NCBI RefSeq assembly: GCF_036030735.1
Contig: NZ_CP107928.1
Span: forward strand, 2,604,001 to 2,668,000
DNA length: 64,000 nt
DNA from: Streptomyces sp. NBC_00425
GTDB taxonomy: Bacteria; Actinomycetota; Actinomycetes; Streptomycetales; Streptomycetaceae
Direction of reading: 5' to 3'
Within the stretch, counting starts at the first letter, position 1, and each line of letters starts with the position of its first letter. Both the position numbers and the translations under genes were made by a program. Below are positions 39,622-48,943 of this stretch, one piece after another. Under the pieces are notes generated by a model. It did not search any database. It saw only the letters and a list, made by a program, of their open reading frames with translations, and had not been told where the DNA came from.

Positions 39622-41301
39622 ATGTCCGGATCCGCGAAGCACCCGGTCCGACGCCGTACCTTCGTCCTCGGCGCCGCGGCCGCGGCCGGCTCCGCCGCGC
39701 TCGCCGGGCCGCTCGCCGTCCCGGCCGCCGCAGCGGCGTTCGGCTACACCGACGACGGCTCGCACTACGTCGTCGACACCGGTGCCGACCTCGTCTTCAA
39801 GGTCAGCAAGAGCACCGGCGACCTGACCTCGCTGGTCTACCGGGGCACCGAGTATCAGGGCTACGGCGGCATGAACTCGCACATCGAGTCGGGCCTCGGC
39901 AGCTCCACCGTGACGATCGCTCGGTCCGGCTCGACGATTCTCGTCTCCGTCACGCACGGCACGCTCCGGCACTACTACGCGGCCCGCAGCGGCGAGAACA
40001 ACGTCTACCTGTGGACCAACAAGGCAGACACGTCCGTTTCGGCAACCCGTTACATCGTGCGGGTCAAGGCCGGCCTGTTCCTCAACGACGAGCCGGACTC
40101 GTACACGTACACGACCAGCACGATCGAGGCCTCCGACGTCTTCGCGAAGTCCAACGGCCAGACCCGCTCCAAGCACTACTCCAGACTGCGCGTCATGGAC
40201 TACGACTACATCGGCTGGACGGCCGGCGGCGTCGGTCTGTGGATCGTGCGCAGCAACCACGAGAAGGCTTCCGGAGGCCCTTTCTACCGCTCTCTCCTGC
40301 GCCATCAGAGCGCCGACGGCGGCGGCCTGTACGAGATCCTCTACTACGGCCAGAACCAGACGGAGGCGCAACGCTTCGGCCTCCAGGGCCCGTACGTGAT
40401 CGCCTTCACGGACGGCGGCGCCCCCTCCCCGTCGCTGTTCCCGGGAACGCTGACCACCTCATGGGCGGACTCGCTCGGCATCGCCGGGTACGCCGGCGCG
40501 AGCGGCCGCGGCCGGGTCGCGGGGGTGGGCATCACGGGGCGGAACAGCGCCCACGCCTACACCGTCGGCCTGGCCAACTCCACCGCGCAGTACTGGGGTT
40601 CGGCGCGAGCGTCCGACGGCTACTTCTCGATCACCGGGGTGCTCCCCGGGACGTACACGCTCACCGTCCACAAGAGCGAGCTGGCCGTGTACACCATGCA
40701 GGTGACGGTGACCGCCGGCACGACGACCACGCTGAACTCGTTCGCCATCCCGTCCTCGAACGATCCGAGCAACGCGAGCGCGATCTGGCGGATCAACGAC
40801 TGGACCGGGACACCGGGCGGCTTCAAGAACGCCGACCTGATGACGTACGCGCACCCGTCGGACGTCCGCGCCTCCGCATGGACCGGCAACGTCGTCATCG
40901 GCAGCGGCAGCGAGACCTCGGCGTTCCCCTGCTACATCTGGAAGGACGTCAACAGCGGCCTGCTCGTGTACTTCAAACTGACCGCCGCCCAGGCCGCCGC
41001 CGCGCACACCCTGCGCATCGGTGTGACGACGGCCTATGCCAACGGCCGGCCGCAGGTCGTCGTGAACGACGCCTGGACCTCCGCCGTCCCGTCCCCGCCC
41101 ACCCAGCCGAGCACCCGGTCCCTGACGAACGGGTCCTACCGGGGCAACAACCACACGTTCACCTACAGCGTCCCCGCGAGCGCCTGGCTCACGGACACCG
41201 GCCAGTACAACGTGCTGAAGATCAACGTGGTGAGCGGGTCCGGGACGACTTCCTACCTGAGCGCCGGCACATCGATCGACGCGATCGACCTGCTTGTGTG
41301 A
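39622..41301 (+). CDS. Secreted rhamnogalacturonan lyase, PL4
   Basis: 559 residues from ATG 39622 after gaagga. A twin-arginine signal (RRRTFVLGAAAAAGSAALAG) ends near residue 40. The catalytic domain (40-295: YVVDTGADLVFKVSKSTGDL, YIGWTAGGVGLWIVRSN, YYGQNQTEAQR) and two beta-domains (FnIII-like, then the carbohydrate-binding-like tail with SNASAIWRINDWTG and FTYSVPASAWL) match the three-domain layout of PL4 lyases, which cleave the Rha-alpha-1,4-GalA bond of rhamnogalacturonan I by beta-elimination. It converges with the GH43 gene with only seven bases between. Confidence 0.9.
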   Translation: MSGSAKHPVRRRTFVLGAAAAAGSAALAGPLAVPAAAAAFGYTDDGSHYVVDTGADLVFKVSKSTGDLTSLVYRGTEYQGYGGMNSHIESGLGSSTVTIARSGSTILVSVTHGTLRHYYAARSGENNVYLWTNKADTSVSATRYIVRVKAGLFLNDEPDSYTYTTSTIEASDVFAKSNGQTRSKHYSRLRVMDYDYIGWTAGGVGLWIVRSNHEKASGGPFYRSLLRHQSADGGGLYEILYYGQNQTEAQRFGLQGPYVIAFTDGGAPSPSLFPGTLTTSWADSLGIAGYAGASGRGRVAGVGITGRNSAHAYTVGLANSTAQYWGSARASDGYFSITGVLPGTYTLTVHKSELAVYTMQVTVTAGTTTTLNSFAIPSSNDPSNASAIWRINDWTGTPGGFKNADLMTYAHPSDVRASAWTGNVVIGSGSETSAFPCYIWKDVNSGLLVYFKLTAAQAAAAHTLRIGVTTAYANGRPQVVVNDAWTSAVPSPPTQPSTRSLTNGSYRGNNHTFTYSVPASAWLTDTGQYNVLKINVVSGSGTTSYLSAGTSIDAIDLLV

Positions 41302-41308
41302 TGCAAGG

Positions 41309-42721
41309 TCAGGAACCGCGTGTCCACTGCTGGTTGGCATTTCCGTTGCACGCGTACGTGATGATCGCAGCGGAGTTGGCGGTGGACGCGCCGTTCACGT
41401 CCAGGCACTTTCCGCTCGCGCGCGAGGTGATGTTCACGTAGCTGCCCGAGGTCGTCAGCGACCACTGCTGAGCGGTGACCGAGGCGTTGCAGTCCTCCTG
41501 GCTCACCGTGCCCGCGTTCTCCCGCACGCACAGGGAACTGCTGCGGACGACCAACTGGTAGTAACCGCTTCCGACGGACTTGAACCAGTACTTCTGGTTG
41601 TTGCCGCCGTTGCAGTCGTACTGCTTGATCTGGGCTCCTGCCCAGAGCGACTGGCTCGTGACGTCCGCGCACTTGCCGCTGTGCCGGGCGATGAGCGTGT
41701 TGTAGGTGGCACTCGTGCCCGCGACGGTCCCGGTGACGGTGTCGACCGTCACCTCGGGGGTCCATGACATCGACATCGAGGTGGACGTGGGGAAGGCCAG
41801 CGGCAGCCAGACGTAGCGGGAGTCGTTGACGGTGCCGCCGAAGGAGTCGCCCCAGCGGTCGCCCAGGTACAGGTAGGAGGTACCCGAGCTCCCCTGGACA
41901 GGAAGGACGTACGCGGTCTGCGAGCCGTACGTCGTCGCGTCGCCGACGTTCGTCATGGCCGTCCAGGGACCGGCGAGGGAGGTGGCCGTCGCGTACTGCT
42001 GCTGGTTGGGGCTCCAGCCGGTGGCGCCCGAGGTGAGCATGAAGTAGACGCCGTTTCGCTTGAACAGCGCCGGCGCCTCGCGGTGGCCGTTGTGCCAGGG
42101 GTCGGCGACAAGGCTTGCGATACCGGTGTAGTCGGCGGTCAGCCGGTAGATCTGCAGGTCGTAGTTCTCGCGCGCCGCCGAGACCATGTACCCGGCGCCG
42201 TCGCTGTCCACGAAAACCGTGATGTCGCGCGACATGTGCTGGTCGAGCGGCCGGAAGCTGCCCTGCCAGGCGTAGTCGCCGTCGACGGTGTCCGACACGG
42301 CGACGGCGGCACGCGCCTCGCTGTAGTCCGTGCCGTTCTCCTTGTGCATCCACATCACGAACTTGCCGGTGGAGGCGTTGTAGACGACCTTCGGACGTTC
42401 GATGTTGGCGGTGGCCAGCTCGGACGCGCTCGACTGGGTCAGCACGTGGTTGCGGAACTCCCAGTTCTTCAGGTCGGTGGAACGGTAGGCGTCCACGTAC
42501 CGGAACGTGTTGTCGGCGTTGCGGTCCTCGCCGAACCAGTAGTAGTACGAGCCGACTTTGAGGACCCCGCCGCCGTGAGCATGCAGCGGATCGCCCGAGG
42601 CGTCCTTGAACTGCGTGCCGTTGGCGATCGACACGGGTGCCGCCTGGGCCGGTCCCGCCGAGGCCAGAGCTCCTGCCAGGGCCAGACAGAGGGCGAGCAG
42701 GGTCGCGTACGCACGTCTCAT
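41309..42721 (-). CDS. Secreted GH43 exo-galactanase-like enzyme with ricin-type CBM13
   Basis: 470 residues from ATG 42721. Signal peptide at 1-28 (LALCLALAGALASAGPAQA). Catalytic five-blade beta-propeller at 30-335: HAHGGGVLKVGSYYYWFGED, DLKNWEFRNHVLT, ERPKVVYN, SRDITVFVD, YLGDRWG; this pattern matches the GH43 subfamilies (24/34) that include exo-beta-1,3-galactanases. Residues 340-470 form a ricin-B beta-trefoil (CBM13) with three QxW-like motifs (NQKYWF, AQQWSL, NQQWTR). It should trim galactan side chains of pectin or arabinogalactan outside the cell; subfamily assignment is from memory of motifs. Confidence 0.87.
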   Translation of the reverse strand: MRRAYATLLALCLALAGALASAGPAQAAPVSIANGTQFKDASGDPLHAHGGGVLKVGSYYYWFGEDRNADNTFRYVDAYRSTDLKNWEFRNHVLTQSSASELATANIERPKVVYNASTGKFVMWMHKENGTDYSEARAAVAVSDTVDGDYAWQGSFRPLDQHMSRDITVFVDSDGAGYMVSAARENYDLQIYRLTADYTGIASLVADPWHNGHREAPALFKRNGVYFMLTSGATGWSPNQQQYATATSLAGPWTAMTNVGDATTYGSQTAYVLPVQGSSGTSYLYLGDRWGDSFGGTVNDSRYVWLPLAFPTSTSMSMSWTPEVTVDTVTGTVAGTSATYNTLIARHSGKCADVTSQSLWAGAQIKQYDCNGGNNQKYWFKSVGSGYYQLVVRSSSLCVRENAGTVSQEDCNASVTAQQWSLTTSGSYVNITSRASGKCLDVNGASTANSAAIITYACNGNANQQWTRGS

Positions 42722-43085
42722 CTCACGGACTCTCTTTCATGGTGGCGGCGACCGGAACGCCGAACGCCGGGGTGCCGCCCCGGTCCGGCGCGGGGCCGGT
42801 AACCGGATACACCGCAGACTCTGCGGGTCGGCGCGGTGCGGGGAGAACGGGATTGCGGTACACGCAGCGCCTCTCGACGACAGAGGAACGTTCGGAACTG
42901 CGAACAAGATGTGGAATGGCGAACGCCGAAAAGGTAAGGGCGTGTTACGAGCAGGTCAACGGGTCTGACGTGACTTGCTAGAAAGCCCTTTCCGGAAGGT
43001 TCCCTCGTTGGGGCCGCGGCACCCCGGAGCGGGAGAGACCTGCGTCCGGCCCGAGGGAAAAATTTGTGTTATCAGCGTCGGGCCC
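42722..43085. other. Divergent intergenic region with LacI-type site
   Basis: Spacer between the GH43 gene and the surface-protein gene. It carries GAAAGCCCTTTC at 42981-42992 and an unusually AT-rich stretch (aaaaatttgtgttatcag, 43058-43075) just before the surface-protein gene. No other gene is supported. Confidence 0.6.
42981..42992. promoter_or_regulatory. LacI-type operator before the surface protein
   Basis: GAAAGCCCTTTC, identical to 39542-39553, 94 bases before the surface-protein start and 260 before the GH43 start. Confidence 0.6.
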
Positions 43086-45287
43086 ATGCGTCTCCGAAGT
43101 GTGCGCAGCCCTTTCCCCACCTCAGCAGCGGCCCTCGGCGTCCTGGCGACGGCCGCGGCCCTCCTGGTCACCGCTCCCCCCGCCGTGGCCGCCGGCCCCC
43201 GGGACGTCACCGCCGACGTCCTCGCCAACCGGGACGTCAACCTCGCCGGCGACACGGTGGTCACCGTGCCCGCCGGGACAACGACTTACGACGGCGCTTT
43301 CCGCGGCCAGGGGACGCTCACCGTACGGGGTGGCGGAACACTCGTCCTGACCAGGGACAGCGACTTCACCCTGCCGGCGTCCCGCCGCAGACAGACGGTG
43401 CGCACCCAGGGCGGAAACCACCCGTACACGACGGTCAGCAACCCCGACCCGCCGGCGATCACCGTCGCACGCGGGACGACCCTGCAGTACGGGACCGGCA
43501 AAGGCACGGGCCTGATCGGGCATTTCCCCTACGACACGCCCGGCTACCGACTCAACGAGCTCAACGTCCGCGTGGACGGCACGCTCCGGCTGTCGTTGAC
43601 CCGAACGTTCAACATCGGCACCATCAGCGGGTCGGGGCTGGTCACCCAGCCCCGGAACATGTGGGGCACGCTCGATCTCGCGGGCACCCACCCCTTCTCC
43701 GGGGTCATCGACAACGGTACGGGCGTGGCGGTGGGCCGGCCCGAGTTCCCGGTCTCGCTGCCCGACGCCCGAGCGATCGTCAACCAGGGCTCCTGGATCA
43801 TCGACACCCCTCTCGACCAGACGATCACTTTGCGTCAGAACTTCTATCAGCGGGCATACGGCAGCGACGTCAACGTCCACACACGGCCCGGCAGCAAGGT
43901 CATCCTCACCGGGCAGTACAGCTACAGCGACCAGGGCGGCGACGAAAACCCCTCGCTCAGCGACCCGGACCTCAACTGGCACCCGGTGGCTCACCAGTTG
44001 AACAAGCGCGGCACCAACATCGAAGGCGCGAACGTGCAGTGGGGCGACGGCACGACGCACAAGATCTTCATGCCGGGGACCAAAGACACCGTGTACATCA
44101 ACCTGCACGAGGCCAGCGGACGACGGTCCCGGCTGACGTTCGACTACGACGGGCCGGTCACGCTCGGCGCACCGATCGGCGGTGGCAAGTACCACGACAC
44201 CCTGGCCGCGCCCGGCGCCGGTGACGTCGTCATCGCGGGAACGAAGGGAAACGACGTCACCTTTGCCGCCGACCAGTACTACGACGGTTCGACGACCGTA
44301 CAGAAAGGCGCGGTCCTTCGACTGGGATCGGCGCAGGGGGACGGCTCACTCCTCACCGGCACGGACCGGCGTCGCATCGTGAACGACGGCACGCTCGTCG
44401 TGCGCAACGCGAAGAAAGCGATCTCGCTGTCCCGGATCGGTGGCAACGGCTCACTCGTCCAGTCCGGCCCCGCGACGACGACCCTCACGGGCCCCGCGGT
44501 GACCTACACAGGGACGACGACGATCAGGCAGGGAACGCTGGCGCTCAAGAGCGGGGCAAGCCTCGCCAACAGCAGGGCGGTCCGGCTGACGTCGGCTGCG
44601 GCGCGTCTGGACACCGGCGGCTCGCCGCTTCGGGTGACGAGCACCCTCAGCGGCACGGGCACCGTGAAGGGGGCTGTGACGAACGAGGGTGTCGTCACGG
44701 GCGGGCTGACGGCCACCGCCGGCTACACGCAGACCGACAAGGGGCAACTGGTGCTCACGGGCACCCCTTTGAAGGCCGGCGGCACGGTGAGTCTGCAGGG
44801 CGGACTCGATCTGTCGGCCGCGGGAGCAGCCGCCGAGGCGAACACCGCCGAATCCCCTTCGCCACAGATCGACGGCGATACCCGGCCGTCGTCCGCCGCA
44901 CCCCGTGCAACGCCTCTGAGTGAGATCCGGGTCCTGGAGCACACCGGCAACGGACCGACCACAGGCACGTTCGACGGGCTGCGCGAGGGCGCCGAGGTGA
45001 AACTCGGCGACACCGTTTACCGGATCAGTTACAAGGGCGGAGACGGAAACGACGTCGTCCTGGTCGCGACGGCCACGAGCGCCTCGGCGAGTGCGCACGG
45101 CCGAGCCTCGTCGGGAGTCGTGACGGCCGACACACGCGGCGCCGGGGCCGCCGAGGGCGGCGCGTTCGGGTGGTGGCCGTACGTGCTGGCAGCAGGCCTG
45201 CTCGGAGCGCTGCTGTTCCCGGCGACCAAGCGCACGCGAGGCAAAGGACGCCGTCGAGGCGGCCGGCGCTCGGCTCTCGGGCGGTGA
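43086..45287 (+). CDS. Large surface protein with autotransporter-type beta-strand repeats and C-terminal membrane anchor
   Basis: 733 residues from ATG 43086. Signal peptide at 1-37 (ALGVLATAAALLVTAPPAVA). The body is a right-handed beta-helix-like series of Gly/Thr/Asn strands with units of the autotransporter-associated (PATR) kind: TTVQKGAVLRLGSAQGDGSL, GTTTIRQGTLALKSGASLAN, TSTLSGTGTVKGAVTNEG. The C-terminus has a span (WWPYVLAAGLLGALLFPA, about 693-710) and a very basic tail (KRTRGKGRRRGGRR), a membrane-anchoring ending. PATR repeats are known mainly from Gram-negative autotransporters, here without a beta-barrel. A LacI-type site upstream and the pectinase neighbours suggest a polysaccharide-related role. 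Ribosome site at the ATG is weak. Confidence 0.8.
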   Translation: MRLRSVRSPFPTSAAALGVLATAAALLVTAPPAVAAGPRDVTADVLANRDVNLAGDTVVTVPAGTTTYDGAFRGQGTLTVRGGGTLVLTRDSDFTLPASRRRQTVRTQGGNHPYTTVSNPDPPAITVARGTTLQYGTGKGTGLIGHFPYDTPGYRLNELNVRVDGTLRLSLTRTFNIGTISGSGLVTQPRNMWGTLDLAGTHPFSGVIDNGTGVAVGRPEFPVSLPDARAIVNQGSWIIDTPLDQTITLRQNFYQRAYGSDVNVHTRPGSKVILTGQYSYSDQGGDENPSLSDPDLNWHPVAHQLNKRGTNIEGANVQWGDGTTHKIFMPGTKDTVYINLHEASGRRSRLTFDYDGPVTLGAPIGGGKYHDTLAAPGAGDVVIAGTKGNDVTFAADQYYDGSTTVQKGAVLRLGSAQGDGSLLTGTDRRRIVNDGTLVVRNAKKAISLSRIGGNGSLVQSGPATTTLTGPAVTYTGTTTIRQGTLALKSGASLANSRAVRLTSAAARLDTGGSPLRVTSTLSGTGTVKGAVTNEGVVTGGLTATAGYTQTDKGQLVLTGTPLKAGGTVSLQGGLDLSAAGAAAEANTAESPSPQIDGDTRPSSAAPRATPLSEIRVLEHTGNGPTTGTFDGLREGAEVKLGDTVYRISYKGGDGNDVVLVATATSASASAHGRASSGVVTADTRGAGAAEGGAFGWWPYVLAAGLLGALLFPATKRTRGKGRRRGGRRSALGR

Positions 45288-45355
45288 AGGGGGTCGATCT
45301 GTTCATGGACTGGACCCGTCGGGCCTTCCGCCGGCTCTTCGACTAGCGTCGTGAC

Positions 45356-46297
45356 ATGACCAGCGACACCCCCGCCCCTCACGCGGAGACCACCCTCGCC
45401 ACCGCTCTCGCCGCCGGCGCCGTCGTCCTCGACGGCGGCATGTCGAACCAGCTGGAGTCCGCCGGGCACGACCTCAGCGACGAACTGTGGTCGGCGCGAC
45501 TCCTGGCGGAGCACCCCGAGGCGATCACCGAGGCGCATCTCGCCTACTTCGCAGCGGGCGCGAACGTGGCGATCACCTCCAGTTACCAGGCCACTTTCGA
45601 GGGCTTCGCCAAACGAGGGATCGACCACGAGGAAGCGGCCCGACTGCTCACACTGAGCGTGGAACTGGCCCGGGACGCGGCTCGGAGGGCCCGGGCCCGA
45701 GGAGTCGCGCACCCGCTGTGGGTGGCCGCTTCGGTCGGACCGTACGGCGCGATGCTCGCGGACGGTTCCGAGTACCGAGGCCGTTACGGACTGAGCGTCG
45801 CAGACCTGGAACGTTTCCACCGGCCGCGCCTGGAGGTGCTGGCCGCCGCTGCGCCTGACGTACTCGCTCTCGAAACGGTTCCCGATGCCGACGAGGCCGA
45901 GGCGCTGTTGCGCGGGGTGCGCGGGCTCGGCGTGCCCGCCTGGCTGTCGTACTCCATCGACGGTGACCGTACGCGGGCCGGGCAGCCGTTGGAGGAGGCG
46001 TTCGCGGCGGCCGCCGACGTGGAGGAGGTCATCGCGGTCGGTGTGAACTGCTGCGTCCCCGGGGACGTCGACTCCGCCGTGGCGACAGCGGCACGCGTGA
46101 CGGGTAAGCCGGTCGTCGTGTATCCGAACAGCGGCGAGGCCTGGGACGCCACGGCACGCGCCTGGGTCGGACACTCCACCTTCGCCCCGGAGCAGGTCCT
46201 GGCCTGGCAGCAGTCCGGGGCCCGGCTGATCGGAGGCTGCTGCCGGGTCGGCCCGGAGGCGGTCGCCTCCATCGCCCGGACACTGGCCTCCGCTTAG
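45356..46297 (+). CDS. mmuM: Homocysteine S-methyltransferase
   Basis: 313 residues from ATG 45356. Residues show the betaine-homocysteine methyltransferase fold: VLDGGMSNQLE at the start of the barrel, the Cys in GVNCC (Zn ligand) and the second Zn pair GGCCRVGPE near the C-terminus. It transfers a methyl group from S-methylmethionine (or SAM) to homocysteine, giving methionine; it is cytoplasmic. A hairpin at 46305 follows the stop. It has no functional link to the pectin genes around it. Confidence 0.93.
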   Translation: MTSDTPAPHAETTLATALAAGAVVLDGGMSNQLESAGHDLSDELWSARLLAEHPEAITEAHLAYFAAGANVAITSSYQATFEGFAKRGIDHEEAARLLTLSVELARDAARRARARGVAHPLWVAASVGPYGAMLADGSEYRGRYGLSVADLERFHRPRLEVLAAAAPDVLALETVPDADEAEALLRGVRGLGVPAWLSYSIDGDRTRAGQPLEEAFAAAADVEEVIAVGVNCCVPGDVDSAVATAARVTGKPVVVYPNSGEAWDATARAWVGHSTFAPEQVLAWQQSGARLIGGCCRVGPEAVASIARTLASA

Positions 46298-46762
46298 ACC
46301 TGTTGGCGCCCCCGCCCCTGCGGGCGCCGGCCTGCGCTCGGGAGGACGGGGCTACCGGGTTTCCGAGGCGGGCGGGCAGGGAGTGGGAAGTCGAGAAAAC
46401 TGCGGAAACCGTGCGCACAACACGATTCGGGACGTGGTCGCCCGCGCTCGGAGGTCCTCAGCGACCCGGCCCTCCTGCGGGCCTGCACGACCCTGGCCCC
46501 CGACATGGTCAAGCGATGTTTCGCTGACCGGTTACGACGACATTCCGCCCACCCGGGGCTGCGGCCGGCCCACTCACCACAGTCGCGTCGAAGGACGGCC
46601 CGCCTGACCATACGCAGCACGCGGTCGCCGGGCGACGGCAGCACGGCCGCTGCCCGGTCAGCCCTCCGGAAGCGTCGACGTCGCCCCTCGGTCCACCACC
46701 GCGGCGCCCACCGCCGACGTCCCCGCCTTCCCTGCTCCCCTCCCCCGCCTTACCTCTCTCTG
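46298..46762. other. Convergent intergenic region, no gene supported
   Basis: Spacer between mmuM and the carboxylesterase. It starts with the hairpin at 46305-46328. Frames here (minus-strand 46294-46644, 46509-46922) have no ribosome site, atypical composition, and overlap known genes; I reject them. Confidence 0.6.
46305..46328 (+). terminator. Hairpin after mmuM
   Basis: GGCGCCC (46305-46311) pairs with GGGCGCC (46322-46328), extended by a GC pair; starts eight bases past the stop. Confidence 0.5.
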
Positions 46763-48505
46763 TCAGCGTTCCCGCGTCCTCCCGGTGGCCCTGCGCAGTC
46801 GGCGCACGGCCGACCTCAGCTCTGTGCCGCGTGCGGAGAATCCGGCCGGCGACGGGTCCGACGTGGGGATCCCGTGGTCCGGCTCCTCGGGTAGGGCGGC
46901 CTGCGGGGACGGCGTCACCCACAGCGCCAGCTCACGGTCGCGGACACCGTGCGCGGTGTACGCCCAGCCGTCGGTCTCGGACGGCTCCGGGTCCGCCCCG
47001 GACAGCACCCGGTCGTGCCCCTCCGGCCCATGGCCGCCGTCGGTCTCACCGAAGATCCTCACCGGGTGGGCCGCGTTCCACGCCTCCCACCCGGGATCTC
47101 CGGTCGCCGCGAAGCGCGTCCACGCCCCGTGCATCGCGTCGGCGAGTTCCTGGGGGGCCCCGTCCCCGGCGAGTTTCGCGGACTCCGGTGTCTCGCCGGT
47201 GTCGAAGACGAAGCCCAGTTCGAGGGCGTGGCAGGCGCCGAGGCCGGGCCTGCGCGAGGGCCAGGCGAACTCGTACACGTACGACGTCCCGGGGCGGGCG
47301 TCGGCCAGGCGTCGCAGGGGAAGCCGCAACAGGCTGTCGGTGACCATCTGTCCGACCACCTCTGCCGGGCCGGCCTCGGGGTGCAGGGCGCGGTAGCCGC
47401 GCGGTACCTCGGGCCCGCAGTGGCAGCGGGCCATCGCGCCGGCGAGAGCGACGGCGCCGAGCCGGTCGACGCGCTCGAGGAGTCCGCCTGGCACCAGCCA
47501 GAGCCGGTACTCGTCGCGCGTCCAGCCCATCAGCAGGTCGACGCCGACCGCGGCGTCCCCGTCAAGGAGCGCCGACAGGGGGTCACGCGGGACGAGATCG
47601 CCGTCGACGACGATGCCGAACGCGGGACCTCCGAGGACCGGGCTGCTGAGTCTCCCGACCTCGGCCTGGGTGCGCAGCAGCAGGTCCCGGTCAACGGCGG
47701 CGAAAGCCTCCGCCGTCGCGGGGATCTTCAGCCGGGCGGCCATGCGCCGCACCATACGGCGGACCTTGTCCCGCTCGAGCGCCTCCGGCGGTCCGCTCTG
47801 CAGGACGGCCCGCCGGAACAGGCCTTGTGCCTGCGGTGCCGCGATCAGTGCGCCGACGCTGATGGCTCCGGCGGACTGTCCAGCCAGGGTGACCCTGTCG
47901 GGGTCGCCGCCGAAAGCCCTGATCGAGCGGTGTACCCATTCCAGTGCGGCGAGCTGGTCACGGAGCCCGAGGTTGGCCGGGGCGTCGGGGAAGAGCCCGT
48001 AGCCCTCCACGCCCAGCCGGTAGTGGATCGATACGAAAACGGTTCCGTCGCGTGCGAAACGGCGCCCGTCATAGACCGGAGCCGCCGAAGAACCCCTGGT
48101 CAGGGCACCGCCGTGCAGCCATACGACGATGGGCAGCCGTGCGCCGGGGCCGGGCTCGGGAGTCCAGACGTTGAGGTTGAGGCAGTCGTCGCCCGGCACG
48201 ACGGGGTCGGACAGATACTTGGCGAAGGCGTCGGAGTACGGCGGTTTCGGCGGCGTCGGGCCGAAGGAGCCCGCGTCGCGCACGCCGTTCCAGGGTTCGG
48301 GCGGCGCCGGCGGCCTGAACCGACGGACGCCGAACGGTGGCGCCGCGTAAGGGATCCCCCGGAAGACGGCGACGCCGTGCTCGTATCTACCGTGTACGGC
48401 CCCGTAAGGGGTACTGACGAGGGGACAGTCGCCGGGATCAAAGTCGCGGGTGGAATGAGGCCCCGCCGCGGCATCGCCCGCAGGGTTCGCCCGGTCTGCT
48501 GCCAT
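46763..48505 (-). CDS. Type-B carboxylesterase
   Basis: 580 residues from ATG 48505 with ggtggg upstream; the open frame beyond it lacks support. Alpha/beta hydrolase of the carboxylesterase type: GVAVFRGIPYAAPPFGVRRF, DCLNLNVWTP, the oxyanion hole WLHGGALTRGSS, nucleophile Ser in LAGQSAGAISVG, and downstream catalytic Glu and His expected in CHALELGFVFD and the DEYRLW region. No signal peptide, so cytoplasmic. It hydrolyses carboxylic ester bonds; given the neighbours it might release acyl groups from plant cell-wall fragments. Confidence 0.87.
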   Translation of the reverse strand: MAADRANPAGDAAAGPHSTRDFDPGDCPLVSTPYGAVHGRYEHGVAVFRGIPYAAPPFGVRRFRPPAPPEPWNGVRDAGSFGPTPPKPPYSDAFAKYLSDPVVPGDDCLNLNVWTPEPGPGARLPIVVWLHGGALTRGSSAAPVYDGRRFARDGTVFVSIHYRLGVEGYGLFPDAPANLGLRDQLAALEWVHRSIRAFGGDPDRVTLAGQSAGAISVGALIAAPQAQGLFRRAVLQSGPPEALERDKVRRMVRRMAARLKIPATAEAFAAVDRDLLLRTQAEVGRLSSPVLGGPAFGIVVDGDLVPRDPLSALLDGDAAVGVDLLMGWTRDEYRLWLVPGGLLERVDRLGAVALAGAMARCHCGPEVPRGYRALHPEAGPAEVVGQMVTDSLLRLPLRRLADARPGTSYVYEFAWPSRRPGLGACHALELGFVFDTGETPESAKLAGDGAPQELADAMHGAWTRFAATGDPGWEAWNAAHPVRIFGETDGGHGPEGHDRVLSGADPEPSETDGWAYTAHGVRDRELALWVTPSPQAALPEEPDHGIPTSDPSPAGFSARGTELRSAVRRLRRATGRTRER

Positions 48506-48943
48506 CTGCCCACCAGCCCTTCGCCGCGCGCTCGCACCGGTATGAACAGAGCACCACAACCGCGCCCGGTATTCCGGCGCACGAGCCGGTGGCAGAGCCG
48601 TTCGGCGTACACAGGGTGGCCGAAGCCGAGCCGGTCCCAGCCTCCGGCCAGCCGGCCGTGCACCCCCTGCAGTGCCTGCCTCCCTCGAGGCAAGGGCTGC
48701 AGGAGAGCACATCTGGACGGCGCGACAACTGAAACGTGTTTCCGGGAAGGGGCGGGGCCCGCGAACCGGACGAGCGCTGCACAGAGCACTCCAGCAGCCA
48801 GGAAGCGGTTACTACGCCAGTACCACCAGGGCTGCCCAAACCCTGATTCGTCCGGGTCACACAAGCCGATTGACTGTGTCTCAACGCCAGACCTACGGTA
48901 GAAAACGCTTTCAGCAACGTTTCTCAAGCACCCAGGGAGAGTC
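48506..48943. other. Divergent intergenic region with promoter and operator
   Basis: Spacer between the carboxylesterase and the dehydrogenase. The right end holds TTGACT (48870-48875), an 18-base spacer, TACGGT (48894-48899) and a LacI-type operator overlapping the expected start of transcription. No gene is supported in the rest. Confidence 0.6.
48870..48912 (+). promoter_or_regulatory. Promoter with abutting LacI-type operator for the dehydrogenase
   Basis: TTGACT (48870), 18-base spacer, TACGGT (48894), then GAAAACGCTTTC at 48901-48912, right after the -10 hexamer, so a bound LacI protein would block initiation. Start codon at 48944. Confidence 0.65.

Noticed and set aside
46294..46922. 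Minus-strand frames between mmuM and the carboxylesterase
   Set aside because: Arg/Gly/Pro-rich, overlap the carboxylesterase C-terminus in another frame, no ribosome site.
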